From assembly GCA_047125605.1 (NCBI GenBank), contig CP138932.1, positions 3,410,001-3,474,000 of the forward strand: a stretch of 64,000 nucleotides of DNA, in the 5' to 3' direction. The DNA is from JAKVBK01 sp022447275. Lineage in GTDB: Bacteria; Pseudomonadota; Alphaproteobacteria; Rhodobacterales; Rhodobacteraceae. The notes under the pieces were generated by a model. That model saw nothing but the letters and a program-made list of their open reading frames with translations, did not search any database and had not been told where the DNA came from. A program made the translations under genes and the position numbers. Below, in pieces: positions 1-9,185 of the stretch (position 1 is its first letter; each line of letters begins with the position of its first letter).

Positions 1-166
1 GCTCGATCCAGGCCTCTGCACCTTGCTCTCGCGCGCGGGTGATGCTTTTGGGGCAATCATCTGGCCCCCAGGGCGTGCGAATGCGGCCAAGAAAGGCCAC
101 GGATGCGTCGTGGCGCGCGCCCGGGTCGAAGGGCAGAACCACTTCTCCGGGGCGCGGTGCCTTCAT
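1..166 (-). CDS. trmO: tRNA m6t6A37 methyltransferase TrmO (TsaA-like), C-terminus beyond window
   Basis: Only the first 55 codons are in the window; the gene runs off the left edge. The visible N-terminus reads MKAPRPGEVVLPFDPGARHD and then FLGRIRTPWGP. The G-x-I-x-T/S-P-W/F motif opens the TsaA/TrmO fold, a small beta-barrel SAM enzyme that N6-methylates t6A37 in tRNA. Its ATG overlaps the dapA stop by one base (TGATG), so it is probably translated from the dapA transcript. The assignment rests on the N-terminal motif only; a TsaA-family protein of other function cannot be excluded. Confidence 0.7.
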   Translation of the reverse strand, partial: MKAPRPGEVVLPFDPGARHDASVAFLGRIRTPWGPDDCPKSITRAREQGAEAWIE

Positions 167-1041
167 CAGTTTAGGATCCCGGCGTGGCGCATGGCGGCCT
201 GCATCGCATCCTTGACCGGATCGCTCAGGCCGACCAGCGGCGAACGCACCTCTTCGGAGCACTTGCCTAGAAGGGACAGCCCATATTTCGCGCCCGCAAG
301 GCCAGGTTCGAGGAAAATGGCCTCGTGCAGGGGCATCAGCCGGTCCTGGTAAGCCAGCGCCTTGGCATAGTCGCCCGCAAGCGTCGCGGCCTGGAATTCT
401 GCGCACAAGCGCGGCGCCACATTGGCCGTAACCGAGATGCAGCCCACGCCGCCATGGGCATTGAAGCCAAGGGCAGAGGCATCCTCGCCCGAAAGCTGAC
501 AGAAATCAGGCCCACAGGTGATGCGCTGCTTGGACACCCGCGTGATATCGCCAGTGGCGTCCTTCACCCCGATGATCCGCGGCAGCTTTGCGAGCGCGCC
601 CATCGTGTCCGGTGTCATGTCCACAACTGAACGGCCGGGAATGTTGTAGATGATGATCGGCAGATCGCAGCATTCGTGCAGGGCGGTGAAATGGGCGATC
701 AGCCCGGCCTGCGTCGGCTTGTTGTAGTAGGGTGTCACGACCAGCCCGGCGGCAGCGCCGACTTTTTCGGCGTGTTGCAGAAAGCGCACGGACTCAACCG
801 TGTTGTTGCTGCCTGCGCCAGCAATCACCGGGATGCGCCCGGCGGCGGCTTTCACCGTCTGCTCCACCACGGTTTCGTGCTCGGCGTGGGTCAGGGTGGG
901 GCTTTCGCCGGTGGTGCCAACCGGCACAAGCCCGGCCGACCCCTCGGAAATATGCCACTCGACCAAGGATCCGAGCGTTTCGAGGTCCAGTGCGCCGTGT
1001 TTAAACGGTGTCACCAGGGCTGGAATGGACCCTTTGAACAT
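166..1041 (-). CDS. dapA: 4-hydroxy-tetrahydrodipicolinate synthase
   Basis: 291 aa, the normal DapA length. It condenses pyruvate with aspartate semialdehyde in the cytoplasm, the first committed step of lysine and diaminopimelate synthesis. Visible motifs are GTTGES (residues 42-47, substrate threonines), YNIPGR with Tyr132, and IIGVKDATGD with the Schiff-base Lys160. The start MFKGSIPALVTPF is chosen because it follows a strong GGAGGTG ribosome-binding site and matches the family N-terminus; the reading frame is open further upstream but encodes nothing family-like. It is divergent from the lytic transglycosylase and translationally coupled to trmO downstream. Confidence 0.96.
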   Translation of the reverse strand: MFKGSIPALVTPFKHGALDLETLGSLVEWHISEGSAGLVPVGTTGESPTLTHAEHETVVEQTVKAAAGRIPVIAGAGSNNTVESVRFLQHAEKVGAAAGLVVTPYYNKPTQAGLIAHFTALHECCDLPIIIYNIPGRSVVDMTPDTMGALAKLPRIIGVKDATGDITRVSKQRITCGPDFCQLSGEDASALGFNAHGGVGCISVTANVAPRLCAEFQAATLAGDYAKALAYQDRLMPLHEAIFLEPGLAGAKYGLSLLGKCSEEVRSPLVGLSDPVKDAMQAAMRHAGILN

Positions 1042-1197
1042 GACGCTGCACCTCCGAGTTTGCTGTGGCGTTGGAAATCGCGCGGAACCTAGACCCAACT
1101 GATGAAAGATGGAAGGGGCGGCGCGCCTTTGCCGACAACTCTGTAAATGCCGGTGATGTGTCTTGCCGTGCGGGCCCGGGCACCGCATCTTCAGGAC

Positions 1198-3252
1198 ATG
1201 CGACCTATTGCTGTTAAAAAATGTCTGAAGCGACGCCAGGGGGCGCGGCAGGGCCTGACACGGGCCGGGGCGCTGCTGGCGGTTGCACTGCCTTTGCTTG
1301 GCCTTGTTCCTAGCGCGGGGCTGGCCCAATCGGGGCCGGCAGCTGTCAACGCCGCTCTCGAGGCCGTGGCGGCACGCGATTGGGCCCAGGCGCGTCGCCT
1401 TGCCGGGCAGGCAGGGCCAAGCGGTGCGGCGCTCATGCAGGATTTGGTGGAATGGCACCGATTGCGCCGAGCGGACAGCAATGCGGCCTTTGGGGATTAT
1501 GTCGCGTTTTTAGGCCGCAACGGTGATTGGCCGGGCCTGCCCTACATGCGCCGCCAGGGCGAGGCTGCGATCCCACCAGCTGCGTCCCCTCAAGACGTGT
1601 TCGCCTTCTTCGATGGCGCAGAGGCCCAGACCGGGCCAGGGGCTGTCCGTCTGATCGAGGCGCATCTTGCCCAATCCGAACAAGACACGGTAGAGGCATT
1701 GATCGTCGACACATGGCGCTCCAAAGCCCTTGGTCGGGTCGACCGGGAATCGCTGTTGGAGCGGTTTCCAGATATCTTGGCGCCCCACCACACGGCGCGG
1801 CTAGATGCGATGCTCTGGCAGGGACAGGAAGAGGAAGCACGGGCGATGTTCGCCCTTGTGCCCCCCGCCTGGCAGGCCCTTGCGGAAGCCCGGCTAGCCC
1901 TGCGGGCCGAGCGGGACGGGGTCGATACCCTGATCCGGGCCGTGCCGGCGGCCCTGAGCGATGATCCGGGCCTTGCCTATGAGCGGTTTCGCTGGCGCGT
2001 CTCCAAGGGGCGGGCCGACGCTGCTCTGGCGCTGTTGGAAGAACGCTCTGGCTCTGCCGAAACGCTGGGCCGGCCCGAGCTTTGGGCCGAACGGCGCAGA
2101 TTCTATGCCCGTGACCTGATGCGCGATGGGGCCCTGTCTCGGGCCTATCCCGTGGCCGCGCGCCACGGCCTGACCACTGGTCGCAACTATGCCGATCTTG
2201 AGTGGCTGTCCGGGTACCTGGCGTTGCGCCTTGATCGGCCCGGGGATGCTGTTGAGCATTTCAAGCGGTTTGGGGCGGCCGTGGATACGCCGATCAGCCT
2301 GGGCCGTGCGGGCTATTGGTTGGGGCGCGCCTACATGGCGGCGGGTGACGCGGCCAATGCCCGCTTGGCCTGGCAAGAGGGCGCACGCTACCAGACCTCG
2401 TTTTACGGGTTGCTCTCGGCCGAGGCGCTGGGCGCGCCGCTTGATCCAGCCATGGCCGGTGGCGAGCGGTTTGGCCCGCTGGAGCAAGCCTCTTTCGCAG
2501 GCTCGACCGTGCTTGCGACAGGCTTGGTGCTTTATGAGGCGGGCGAGATGTTTCTGTCAGAGCGGTTCCTGACCCATCTCACCGAACAGAAAAGCCGTGC
2601 CGAGGCTGGCATACTGGCAGAGCTCGCGCTGACCTTGCAGGATCCGCATCTCGCTCTGCGCATTGCCAAGCGTGCTGCCAGTGATGGGCATGTTTTGCCA
2701 GATGCCTACTATCCACTGTCGCCGATTGCGGATGGCCCCCTTCCCGTGCCCTCGGAACTGGCGCTGGCGATAGCCCGGCGCGAATCCGAGTTTGACCCGG
2801 CCGTTGTCAGCCCAGTTGGCGCGCGCGGACTGATGCAATTGATGCCCGGCACCGCGCGGGAAATGGCTGCGGGCCTCGGACGGCCCTACGATCCCGACGC
2901 CTTGCTCTCGGATCCGGCATATAATCTGGAGCTTGGCGCGGCCTATCTGGCCGAGCTTGTAGAACGGTATAACGGATCGCCGGTTCTGATTGCGGCGGCC
3001 TACAATGCCGGGCCCAGCCGCGCCGACCGCTGGATCAGTCGGTTTGGCGATCCGCGCAACCCCTCTGTGGATGTGATCGCCTGGATCGAAAACATCCCGT
3101 TCCGAGAGACCCGGAATTATATTATGCGGGTCACTGAGAGCATGCCGGTCTATGCCGCCCGCCAAGGCCGGTTGAGTTCCGCGCCGCTGGCGTTCAGGGC
3201 GTTTCTGCAAGGTCGCTCTGCTGCTTTCGCTGGCGCTCGCGCCACAGAGTAA
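1198..3252 (+). CDS. Soluble lytic murein transglycosylase (Slt family)
   Basis: 684 aa from the ATG at 1198, chosen because it puts a basic n-region (KKCLKRRQ) directly before a hydrophobic core and an AGLAQ cleavage site, a standard Sec signal. The middle (about residues 40-500) is alpha-helical and alanine-rich like the ring-shaped U domain of Slt70. The C-terminal SLT domain has the catalytic glutamate in ARRESEFD (Glu529), then GLMQLMPGTA and AAYNAGP. The enzyme cleaves the MurNAc-GlcNAc bond in the periplasm to give 1,6-anhydro ends, serving wall turnover or assembly of envelope-spanning machines. The last 59 bases overlap the convergent exporter gene. Confidence 0.9.
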   Translation: MRPIAVKKCLKRRQGARQGLTRAGALLAVALPLLGLVPSAGLAQSGPAAVNAALEAVAARDWAQARRLAGQAGPSGAALMQDLVEWHRLRRADSNAAFGDYVAFLGRNGDWPGLPYMRRQGEAAIPPAASPQDVFAFFDGAEAQTGPGAVRLIEAHLAQSEQDTVEALIVDTWRSKALGRVDRESLLERFPDILAPHHTARLDAMLWQGQEEEARAMFALVPPAWQALAEARLALRAERDGVDTLIRAVPAALSDDPGLAYERFRWRVSKGRADAALALLEERSGSAETLGRPELWAERRRFYARDLMRDGALSRAYPVAARHGLTTGRNYADLEWLSGYLALRLDRPGDAVEHFKRFGAAVDTPISLGRAGYWLGRAYMAAGDAANARLAWQEGARYQTSFYGLLSAEALGAPLDPAMAGGERFGPLEQASFAGSTVLATGLVLYEAGEMFLSERFLTHLTEQKSRAEAGILAELALTLQDPHLALRIAKRAASDGHVLPDAYYPLSPIADGPLPVPSELALAIARRESEFDPAVVSPVGARGLMQLMPGTAREMAAGLGRPYDPDALLSDPAYNLELGAAYLAELVERYNGSPVLIAAAYNAGPSRADRWISRFGDPRNPSVDVIAWIENIPFRETRNYIMRVTESMPVYAARQGRLSSAPLAFRAFLQGRSAAFAGARATE

Positions 3253-4087
3253 AAAGGCCCGCGGCCACGACGATCGCCGCGCCGATCACAACATTTGCCT
3301 CGATGCTTTCTCCAAAGGCCAGAACACCAACAGCAGCGCCAAACACCAGATGGAAATAGGCAAAGGGCTGCACCGCGCTGGCCTCTGCCACCTCATACAC
3401 CCGGATCAGCAGCCAGTGCCCCAACGCCCCTGAGATGCACAGACCGGCCATCCAAAGCCAATCCCGCGCCGCCATGCCCTCCCATGACCAGACCCCAACG
3501 CAGGTGATCGCCACCGCGCCAGCGATGCCCGTCCAGAAAAAGGATGTGGCCGCGCTATCCTCGCGGCTGACATAGCGGGTCAGAAGGGAATAGAGGGCAA
3601 ACATCGTGGCCGAGAGCAGCGGCACCACCGCGTAGGGGGAAAACACCCCGACCCCAGGCTTCAGAATGATCAAGATGCCGATGAACCCAACGGCAATGGC
3701 TACCCAGCGGCGCCAGCCCACATGTTCGGACAGAACCACGCCGGAAAATGCGGCCACCAGCAACGGGTATGCGGCAAATACTGCGAGGCTTTCGACTAGC
3801 CCCAACAGCACGAAAGCCGTCACCATGACACAGATCTCCCCGACCAGCAGTACGCCTCGGAACGGCTGCAGGAAAGGGTGCCGGGTGCGTGCAACTGCGC
3901 GCAATCCCCCGGCCTTGCGGGCCGAAATCGTGAGGACAAACGCCGCGAAAAACCAGTAGCGCACCATCACCACAATCAAGACGTTGTATTCGCCGGCCAA
4001 ATGCCGCGAAATCCCGTCCTGCAGAGCAAAGACGAAGTTCGTGATCAGCATCAAAACGATGCCGAGGCGGATATTCTGCTCTGTCAT
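3194..4087 (-). CDS. EamA/DMT-family transporter
   Basis: 297 aa with about ten predicted hydrophobic helices in two repeated halves of five, the layout of EamA (drug/metabolite) exporters. The first half begins RLGIVLMLITNFVFALQDG, the second around residue 150 (YAVVPLLSATMFALYSLLTR). Proteins of this group export amino acids, nucleosides or other metabolites; the substrate cannot be read from sequence. It overlaps the end of mnmD by ATGA and so is likely co-transcribed with it. The C-terminal tail is charged (RERQRKQQ). Its 3' end overlaps the convergent transglycosylase gene by 59 bases. Confidence 0.85.
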   Translation of the reverse strand: MTEQNIRLGIVLMLITNFVFALQDGISRHLAGEYNVLIVVMVRYWFFAAFVLTISARKAGGLRAVARTRHPFLQPFRGVLLVGEICVMVTAFVLLGLVESLAVFAAYPLLVAAFSGVVLSEHVGWRRWVAIAVGFIGILIILKPGVGVFSPYAVVPLLSATMFALYSLLTRYVSREDSAATSFFWTGIAGAVAITCVGVWSWEGMAARDWLWMAGLCISGALGHWLLIRVYEVAEASAVQPFAYFHLVFGAAVGVLAFGESIEANVVIGAAIVVAAGLFTLWRERQRKQQSDLAETP

Positions 4088-4770
4088 GCAGGCCTCAGCA
4101 CGCCGATGCTCATGTGGCGCTTGCGGCCAAAGCCCGGAACACGGGTCACCGTAAAGCCGGCCGCATCAAGGGCGCGGCGTACGGCCCCTGCGGCCGTGTA
4201 GGTGGCAAAAGTGCCATCTGGCGCAGTATGGCGGCCCACCTCGTGCAACAGTGCGGGCTCCCAAAGCTCCGGGTTTTTGGCGGGGGAAAACCCGTCGAGA
4301 AACCACGCATCTGCCCGGCCCGGCCATTCGGGCAGGCGCTGGCGGGCGTCGCCTACGAGGATTTGCGCCGTTCCTGCCGGCAAGGCGATCTCACCGCCGC
4401 TTTCAGACCAGGCCTCAAGGAAGGTGTCGACAAGTGCCGCCCCAAGCGCGTCGCGAAACGGGCTGAGGGCTTGCGCCATGTCATCGCGCGCCATGGGGTA
4501 GGCTTCAAACCCCGTATAGCGCAACGCGGTATTCTTCTGTGCGGCAAGCGCAAAGGCCACCAGCAGGTTCAATCCAGTGCCCACGCCCAACTCGGCGATG
4601 TGAAAGCCATCACAGATTCGGTCTGTCAGACGGTTGCCCGCAACAAAGACATGATGTGTTTCGGCGAGGCCGTCCTGCAGGGAATAATAGGGGTCGTCAA
4701 AACGTGCCGATACCGGAACACCGTCCGACCACTGCACCTTGGCGTGCTGGTGTGTGCGCGCGTCCTGCAC
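4084..4770 (-). CDS. mnmD: tRNA 5-methylaminomethyl-2-thiouridine methyltransferase MnmD
   Basis: 228 aa from a GTG at 4770, chosen because GGAGG lies seven bases upstream and the family core (WSDG..PVSARFDDPYYSL) follows at once; the open frame extends further 5' but crosses the promoter of the divergent gene. MnmD uses SAM to convert nm5(s2)U34 to mnm5(s2)U34 in tRNA. Visible motifs: IAELGVGTGLNLLVAF (SAM-binding glycine loop) and DAWFLDGFSPAKNPELW (catalytic-domain signature). In Escherichia coli this domain is fused to an FAD oxidase as MnmC; here the two are separate, divergent genes 67 bases apart. Confidence 0.9.
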   Translation of the reverse strand: MQDARTHQHAKVQWSDGVPVSARFDDPYYSLQDGLAETHHVFVAGNRLTDRICDGFHIAELGVGTGLNLLVAFALAAQKNTALRYTGFEAYPMARDDMAQALSPFRDALGAALVDTFLEAWSESGGEIALPAGTAQILVGDARQRLPEWPGRADAWFLDGFSPAKNPELWEPALLHEVGRHTAPDGTFATYTAAGAVRRALDAAGFTVTRVPGFGRKRHMSIGVLRPA

Positions 4771-4837
4771 TATGCCCTCCGGGTAAAGCCCCGGGCTGGT
4801 CCGGGTGCGACGTGGACGATGGAGCAGCACGCAGGCG

Positions 4838-5899
4838 ATGACAAGCTGGGACGTGACAGTGCGGGGTGCCGGAGCCTTCGGTCTGGCCTGTGCCTGGGAA
4901 TTGACCCGGCGCGGCCAGCGCGTGTGCGTGATTGATCCGGGCGGGCCGGGCGCGGGGGCATCCGGCGGTATTGTCGGGGCGCTGGCCCCCCATGTGCCGG
5001 AGAACTGGAACCCCAAGAAAGCCTTTCAGTTTGCTGCGCTCAGTGGTGCAGATGCCTTCTGGCAGGAGGTGCGTTCGGTGTCTGGCATCGATCCCGGCTA
5101 TGCCCGCACGGGGCGTTTGCAGCCTCTGGCCGATGCGCGGGCGGTTGCGCTGGCGCAGACACGTCAGGAACAGGCGCAGGCGCTGTGGCAGGGCCGCTTT
5201 GACTGGCGTGTGGTCGAGGCCGCCCGTTTCGGAGAATGGGCCCCGCCCAGTGCCACGGGCCTCGTTGTATTTGATACCTTGAGCGCCCGTATCTCGCCCA
5301 AAGCCGCTTGTCTGGCCCTTGCGGCTGCCATTGTGGCGCGGGGCGGCAAGGTTGTGCAAACACCCGCTGATGCTGCGGGATCACAGGCGGATGCAAAGCC
5401 TGTTATCTGGGCCACTGGGGCTGCGGGCCTTGATGATCTGAGCGCCCATTTTGGCCGAACGGTGGGGCAGGGGGTCAAGGGGCAGGCGGCGCTGCTACAG
5501 ATGGATCGCGCCAGCGCCCCACAGCTTTTCGTGGACGGCCTGCATATCATCCCGCATGGGGATGGTACGGTTGCGGTTGGCTCCACCACGGAGCGGGAGT
5601 TTGCAGACGCCGCGGCCACCGATGCCCTGTTGGACGGCGTGCTCGATCAGGCGCGTGCCGCTGTTCCCGTGCTCAAGACAGCCCCTGTAATCCAGCGCTG
5701 GGCCGGTTTGCGTCCGCGTGCCCGCAGCCGGGCACCGATGCTGGGGGCCTGGCCGGGCCGGCCGGGCCATTACATTGCAAATGGCGGTTTCAAGATCGGC
5801 TTTGGCGTGGTGACTGAGGTGGCCCGAGTGATGGCCGATCTTGTCATGCAGGGCATTGACCGCATCCCTGAGGGGTTTCGCGTCGAGGAAAACCTCTAA
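4838..5899 (+). CDS. FAD-dependent amine oxidoreductase (DAO fold), possible MnmC1-type partner
   Basis: 353 aa. The N-terminal WDVTVRGAGAFGLACAWEL is a Rossmann dinucleotide fold for FAD, followed by the second-strand acidic residue in VCVIDPGGPG. The C-terminal GLRPRARSRAPMLGAW and HYIANGGFKIGFG are typical of the DAO family (glycine oxidase, D-amino acid oxidase, MnmC C-terminal domain). The ATG at 4838 gives the canonical N-terminus. Its position head-to-head with mnmD suggests it oxidises the carboxymethyl group of cmnm5U34 in tRNA, the step MnmD needs before it. That role is inferred from context; a free D-amino acid or glycine oxidase is the alternative. The last four bases overlap convergent pncB. 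Confidence 0.75.
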   Translation: MTSWDVTVRGAGAFGLACAWELTRRGQRVCVIDPGGPGAGASGGIVGALAPHVPENWNPKKAFQFAALSGADAFWQEVRSVSGIDPGYARTGRLQPLADARAVALAQTRQEQAQALWQGRFDWRVVEAARFGEWAPPSATGLVVFDTLSARISPKAACLALAAAIVARGGKVVQTPADAAGSQADAKPVIWATGAAGLDDLSAHFGRTVGQGVKGQAALLQMDRASAPQLFVDGLHIIPHGDGTVAVGSTTEREFADAAATDALLDGVLDQARAAVPVLKTAPVIQRWAGLRPRARSRAPMLGAWPGRPGHYIANGGFKIGFGVVTEVARVMADLVMQGIDRIPEGFRVEENL

Positions 5900-7188
5900 A
5901 CGAGCACCTCCATCGGGGTTTGGGCGCCCACGCTGAACACGCGCCGGTACCGTTCAACTTCGTCCTTTGGGCCCATCGCCTTGTTGGGGTTGTCCGACAA
6001 TTTGACCGTTGGCCGGCCATTGGCAGCAACGGCCTTGCACACCATGGAGAACGGCGCCAGCGCATCGTTTGGCACGAGCCCACGAAAATCGTTGGTCAGC
6101 AAAGTGCCCCAGCCGAAGCTCACGCGCACCCGCCCACGGAATTGTTCCGACAGGGTTTTGATCGTGGCCACATCCAGCCCGTCTGAGAAGATCACCAGCT
6201 TTTCACGCGGGTCTTCGCCATGGGCCTGCCACCACCGGATTGCGGTTTCGGCCCCTTCTGCCGGATCGCCGCTGTCGATGCGAATGCCCGTCCAACTGGT
6301 CAGCCAATCAGGCGCGCGTTCCAGAAAGCCTGCCGTGCCATAGGTGTCGGGCAGGATGATCCGCAGGTTGCCATCATGCTCTTCCTGCCAATCCGCGAGC
6401 ACCTCATAGGGGGCATTGGCAAGCTGCGCATCGGTTTCGGCGAGGGCGGAATAAACCATCGGCAATTCATGGGCATTGGTGCCAATCGCTTCGATGTCGC
6501 GGCGCTGGGCGATCAGGCAGTTCGACGTGCCGGTGAATTTCTCACCCAGCCCTTCCATCATCGCCTGTACGCACCAATCCTGCCACAGGAACGAATGTCG
6601 CCTGCGGGTGCCAAAATCGGCCAGCCGCAGATCGGGCAGATCGCGCAGGGCATTCACCTTTTCCCAAAGCTTGGTCATGGCGCGAGCATACAGCACCTGC
6701 AGCTCGAACTTGCCCATGCCATCGGTAACAGCGCGGGCGCGCAGTTCCATGAGAACGGCAAGCGCTGGGATTTCCCACAGCATCACCTCGTGCCACAGGC
6801 CTTCGAAGGTCAGCTCATACTGATCGCCATGGCGCTCGAGGTGATAGGGCGGCAGGCGCATCCCCTCGAACCACTCCATGAAATCCGCGCGAAACATTTG
6901 ACGCTTGCCATAAAAGGTGTTGCCGCGCAGCCATGTGCTTTCCCCGCGCGAAAGCGACAGCGAGCGGATGTGATCAAGCTGTTCACGCAATTCGCCCTCA
7001 TCGACCAGCTTGGCCAGAGGCACATGAGAGGCGCGGTTGATCAAACTGAAGGTGACGCGTGCATTGGGCCGGTTGCGAAACACCGACTGACACATCAGAA
7101 GTTTGTAGAAATCGGTGTCGATCAGCGACCGAACAATCGGATCGATTTTCCAGCGGTGGTTCCAGACCCGAGTGGCGATATCGACCAT
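5896..7188 (-). CDS. pncB: Nicotinate phosphoribosyltransferase
   Basis: 430 aa, usual family length. It makes nicotinate mononucleotide from nicotinate and PRPP, the salvage entry to NAD. Visible hallmarks: SLIDTDFYKLLMCQ near the N-terminus, the GTRRRHSF loop with a phosphorylatable histidine, TGTSN, and IRIDSGDPAEGA with IFSDGLDV in the PRPP-binding barrel. It lies 150 bases downstream of pncA on the same strand, so nicotinamide is deamidated and the product used by the next enzyme. Confidence 0.96.
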   Translation of the reverse strand: MVDIATRVWNHRWKIDPIVRSLIDTDFYKLLMCQSVFRNRPNARVTFSLINRASHVPLAKLVDEGELREQLDHIRSLSLSRGESTWLRGNTFYGKRQMFRADFMEWFEGMRLPPYHLERHGDQYELTFEGLWHEVMLWEIPALAVLMELRARAVTDGMGKFELQVLYARAMTKLWEKVNALRDLPDLRLADFGTRRRHSFLWQDWCVQAMMEGLGEKFTGTSNCLIAQRRDIEAIGTNAHELPMVYSALAETDAQLANAPYEVLADWQEEHDGNLRIILPDTYGTAGFLERAPDWLTSWTGIRIDSGDPAEGAETAIRWWQAHGEDPREKLVIFSDGLDVATIKTLSEQFRGRVRVSFGWGTLLTNDFRGLVPNDALAPFSMVCKAVAANGRPTVKLSDNPNKAMGPKDEVERYRRVFSVGAQTPMEVLV

Positions 7189-7338
7189 CTGGTATCCCTC
7201 ATTTCAAGCGGTCTGGCCGGGTATCCCGGCCTATTCGTGCGCAGGGTAACCGATAGGAGCTATCCAGAAAAAGGGGGCTTTGGCAGGGCGGACCATTTGT
7301 CCGGCACGCAGTGCGTGCCGCCTTCGGTGCGCCGGCTT

Positions 7339-7941
7339 TCACCCGTTGAGCAGTTTGACGCCGGCCTGTACCATCCCGGTTTTTGCGGCTTCCATCGATC
7401 CGTCGAGATCGATGCCGCGGCAGGCCGCCAGATCGACAGAGACATCAAAGCCGAGCCGTGCCGCGTCGAGCGCGGAAAAATTGACGCAGAAATCCGTGGC
7501 AAGCCCCACCAGCACAAGCGTTTCCACACCGCGGGTCCGCAGATAGCCCTCAAGGCCCGTTGGCGTTGTCTGATCGTTTTCAAAGAAGGCAGAGTAGCTG
7601 TCGATCGGCGGCCGAAACCCCTTGCGCACTACCAGATGCGCCGGGTCTGTGGCGAGGGCGGGGTGAAATTCGGCGCCAGCGCTGCCCTGCACACAGTGAT
7701 CGGGCCACAGCACCTGGGGCCCATAGGGCATCTCGATCATCTCAAGCGGGGCCTTTCCGGCGTGCTGGCTGGCAAAGGAGCTGTGCCCGTCGGGATGCCA
7801 GTCCTGTGTCAGCACAACCGTATCAAACGCCTCCATCATGGCATTGATCGGGGCAACCACGCTGTCACCATCCGCAACGGCCAATGCGCCTCCGGGGCAG
7901 AAATCCAGTTGTACGTCGATCACGATCAAACCTGCAGACAT
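7339..7941 (-). CDS. pncA: Nicotinamidase
   Basis: 200 aa cysteine hydrolase converting nicotinamide to nicotinate. The catalytic triad is visible: Asp9 in IVIDVQLDFCPGGAL, Lys107 in LVVRKGF, and Cys152 in GLATDFCVN. The metal-site residues lie in TQDWHPDGHSSF (Asp47, His49, His53). The start has a strong AGGAGGG ribosome-binding site. It is the promoter-proximal gene of a pncA-pncB salvage unit and divergent from trhO. Confidence 0.95.
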   Translation of the reverse strand: MSAGLIVIDVQLDFCPGGALAVADGDSVVAPINAMMEAFDTVVLTQDWHPDGHSSFASQHAGKAPLEMIEMPYGPQVLWPDHCVQGSAGAEFHPALATDPAHLVVRKGFRPPIDSYSAFFENDQTTPTGLEGYLRTRGVETLVLVGLATDFCVNFSALDAARLGFDVSVDLAACRGIDLDGSMEAAKTGMVQAGVKLLNG

Positions 7942-8062
7942 ATCTATCCCTCCTTTTTGGGGCTGGCGCGACTAGACAATTGCACGGGGTGCGGCGTCAA
8001 TGTCCAGCCTGTCGCTGTGTGCCATCTTGCCAGCATGGCAGGGCCTGCCGTATGCGGACACC

Positions 8063-9031
8063 ATGTATACCATCGCCGCCCTCTATCGGTTTACCCCGTT
8101 CGAAGATCCTGCCGCACGCGTCCGCGAGGCGCGCGCCGTGCTGCAGCAGCATGCCATCAACGGCACCTTGCTGTTTGCGCGAGAGGGCCTGAACGGCACC
8201 ATCGCGGGCACGCGCGCAGGCATTGATGCGGCTCTGACCTACCTGCGCACCCTGCCGGGCTGCGCGGAACTGGAGTACAAGGAAAGCACCGCAGCCGAGC
8301 GCCCTTTCTGGAAACTTAAGGTGCGCCTGAAATCCGAGATCGTCACCATGGGCCAGCCCGATGTCGATCCCACGGGCTCGGTTGGCACCTATGTGCCGGC
8401 CACGGAATGGAATGCGCTTATCTCTGCGCCCGACGTGGCCGTGATCGATACCCGCAACCGCTATGAAACCGGGATCGGCACCTTCGAGGACGCAATCGAC
8501 CCCGAGACCGACAGTTTCCGCGAGTTCCCGCAATGGTGGCAGGACAACGCCGCCCGCTTTGAGGGCAAGCGCATTGCCATGTTCTGCACCGGCGGGATCC
8601 GCTGCGAGAAATCTACCAATTACCTTTTGTCTCAAGGGGTAAAGGACGTCTATCATCTGCAGGGCGGCATTCTGAAATATCTCGAGGAAATGCCCGAAGA
8701 TGACAGCAAGTGGTTCGGGTCGTGCTTCGTGTTTGACGAGCGTGTCTCGGTGGAGCACGGGCTGCGCGAGGGCGTTCATAGCCTGTGCCGGGCCTGCCGC
8801 CGCCCGCTGCATCCCGATGATTTGACGCGCAACACGTACGAGGAAGGCGTGTCGTGCCACCAATGCTATGCCGAGACCAGCGACGCCGATAAGGCCCGTT
8901 TCCGCGAACGCCAGCGCCAGATTGCACTGGCCAAGGCCCGCGGCGCCCGCCATCTTGGCCCAGATACCGACACAATCAACAAGGCCGAGACAGATAACGG
9001 CACTGAAAAAGACGTCGACAGCCCGGCCTGA
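8063..9031 (+). CDS. trhO: tRNA uridine(34) 5-hydroxylase TrhO (rhodanese family)
   Basis: 322 aa. TrhO (formerly YceA) makes 5-hydroxyuridine at position 34 of tRNA with molecular oxygen. An N-terminal ferredoxin-like domain (IAALYRFTPFEDP) precedes a rhodanese domain whose active loop is FCTGGIRCEKST with Cys175, and a C-terminal cysteine-rich tail contains C-x2-C pairs (SLCRACRRPLHP, SCHQCYAE). The ATG at 8063 gives the canonical MYTIAALYRF start but lacks a clear ribosome-binding site; an in-frame ATG at 8000 would add 21 residues unlike the family. Confidence 0.92.
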   Translation: MYTIAALYRFTPFEDPAARVREARAVLQQHAINGTLLFAREGLNGTIAGTRAGIDAALTYLRTLPGCAELEYKESTAAERPFWKLKVRLKSEIVTMGQPDVDPTGSVGTYVPATEWNALISAPDVAVIDTRNRYETGIGTFEDAIDPETDSFREFPQWWQDNAARFEGKRIAMFCTGGIRCEKSTNYLLSQGVKDVYHLQGGILKYLEEMPEDDSKWFGSCFVFDERVSVEHGLREGVHSLCRACRRPLHPDDLTRNTYEEGVSCHQCYAETSDADKARFRERQRQIALAKARGARHLGPDTDTINKAETDNGTEKDVDSPA

Positions 9032-9185
9032 GCTACGCCCTGAGTCAACCCACAAACCTTCCCTGAGCCAGCTTATGCCAAACTGACACAGCAGCGGCTT
9101 GCAAAGATCGGGCACGCTCGTCAGGGTAGAAGCGCGCAGACATATCCTGCGCCGTTAGTTTCGAGCGCGTTTCAAGAGGTCTCTT

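Noticed and set aside
6220..8226. Long plus-strand open frame (668 codons) antisense to pncB and pncA
   Set aside because: It mirrors two clear NAD-salvage genes, is rich in His/Arg/Pro as GC-rich antisense frames are, and has no domain-like stretch.
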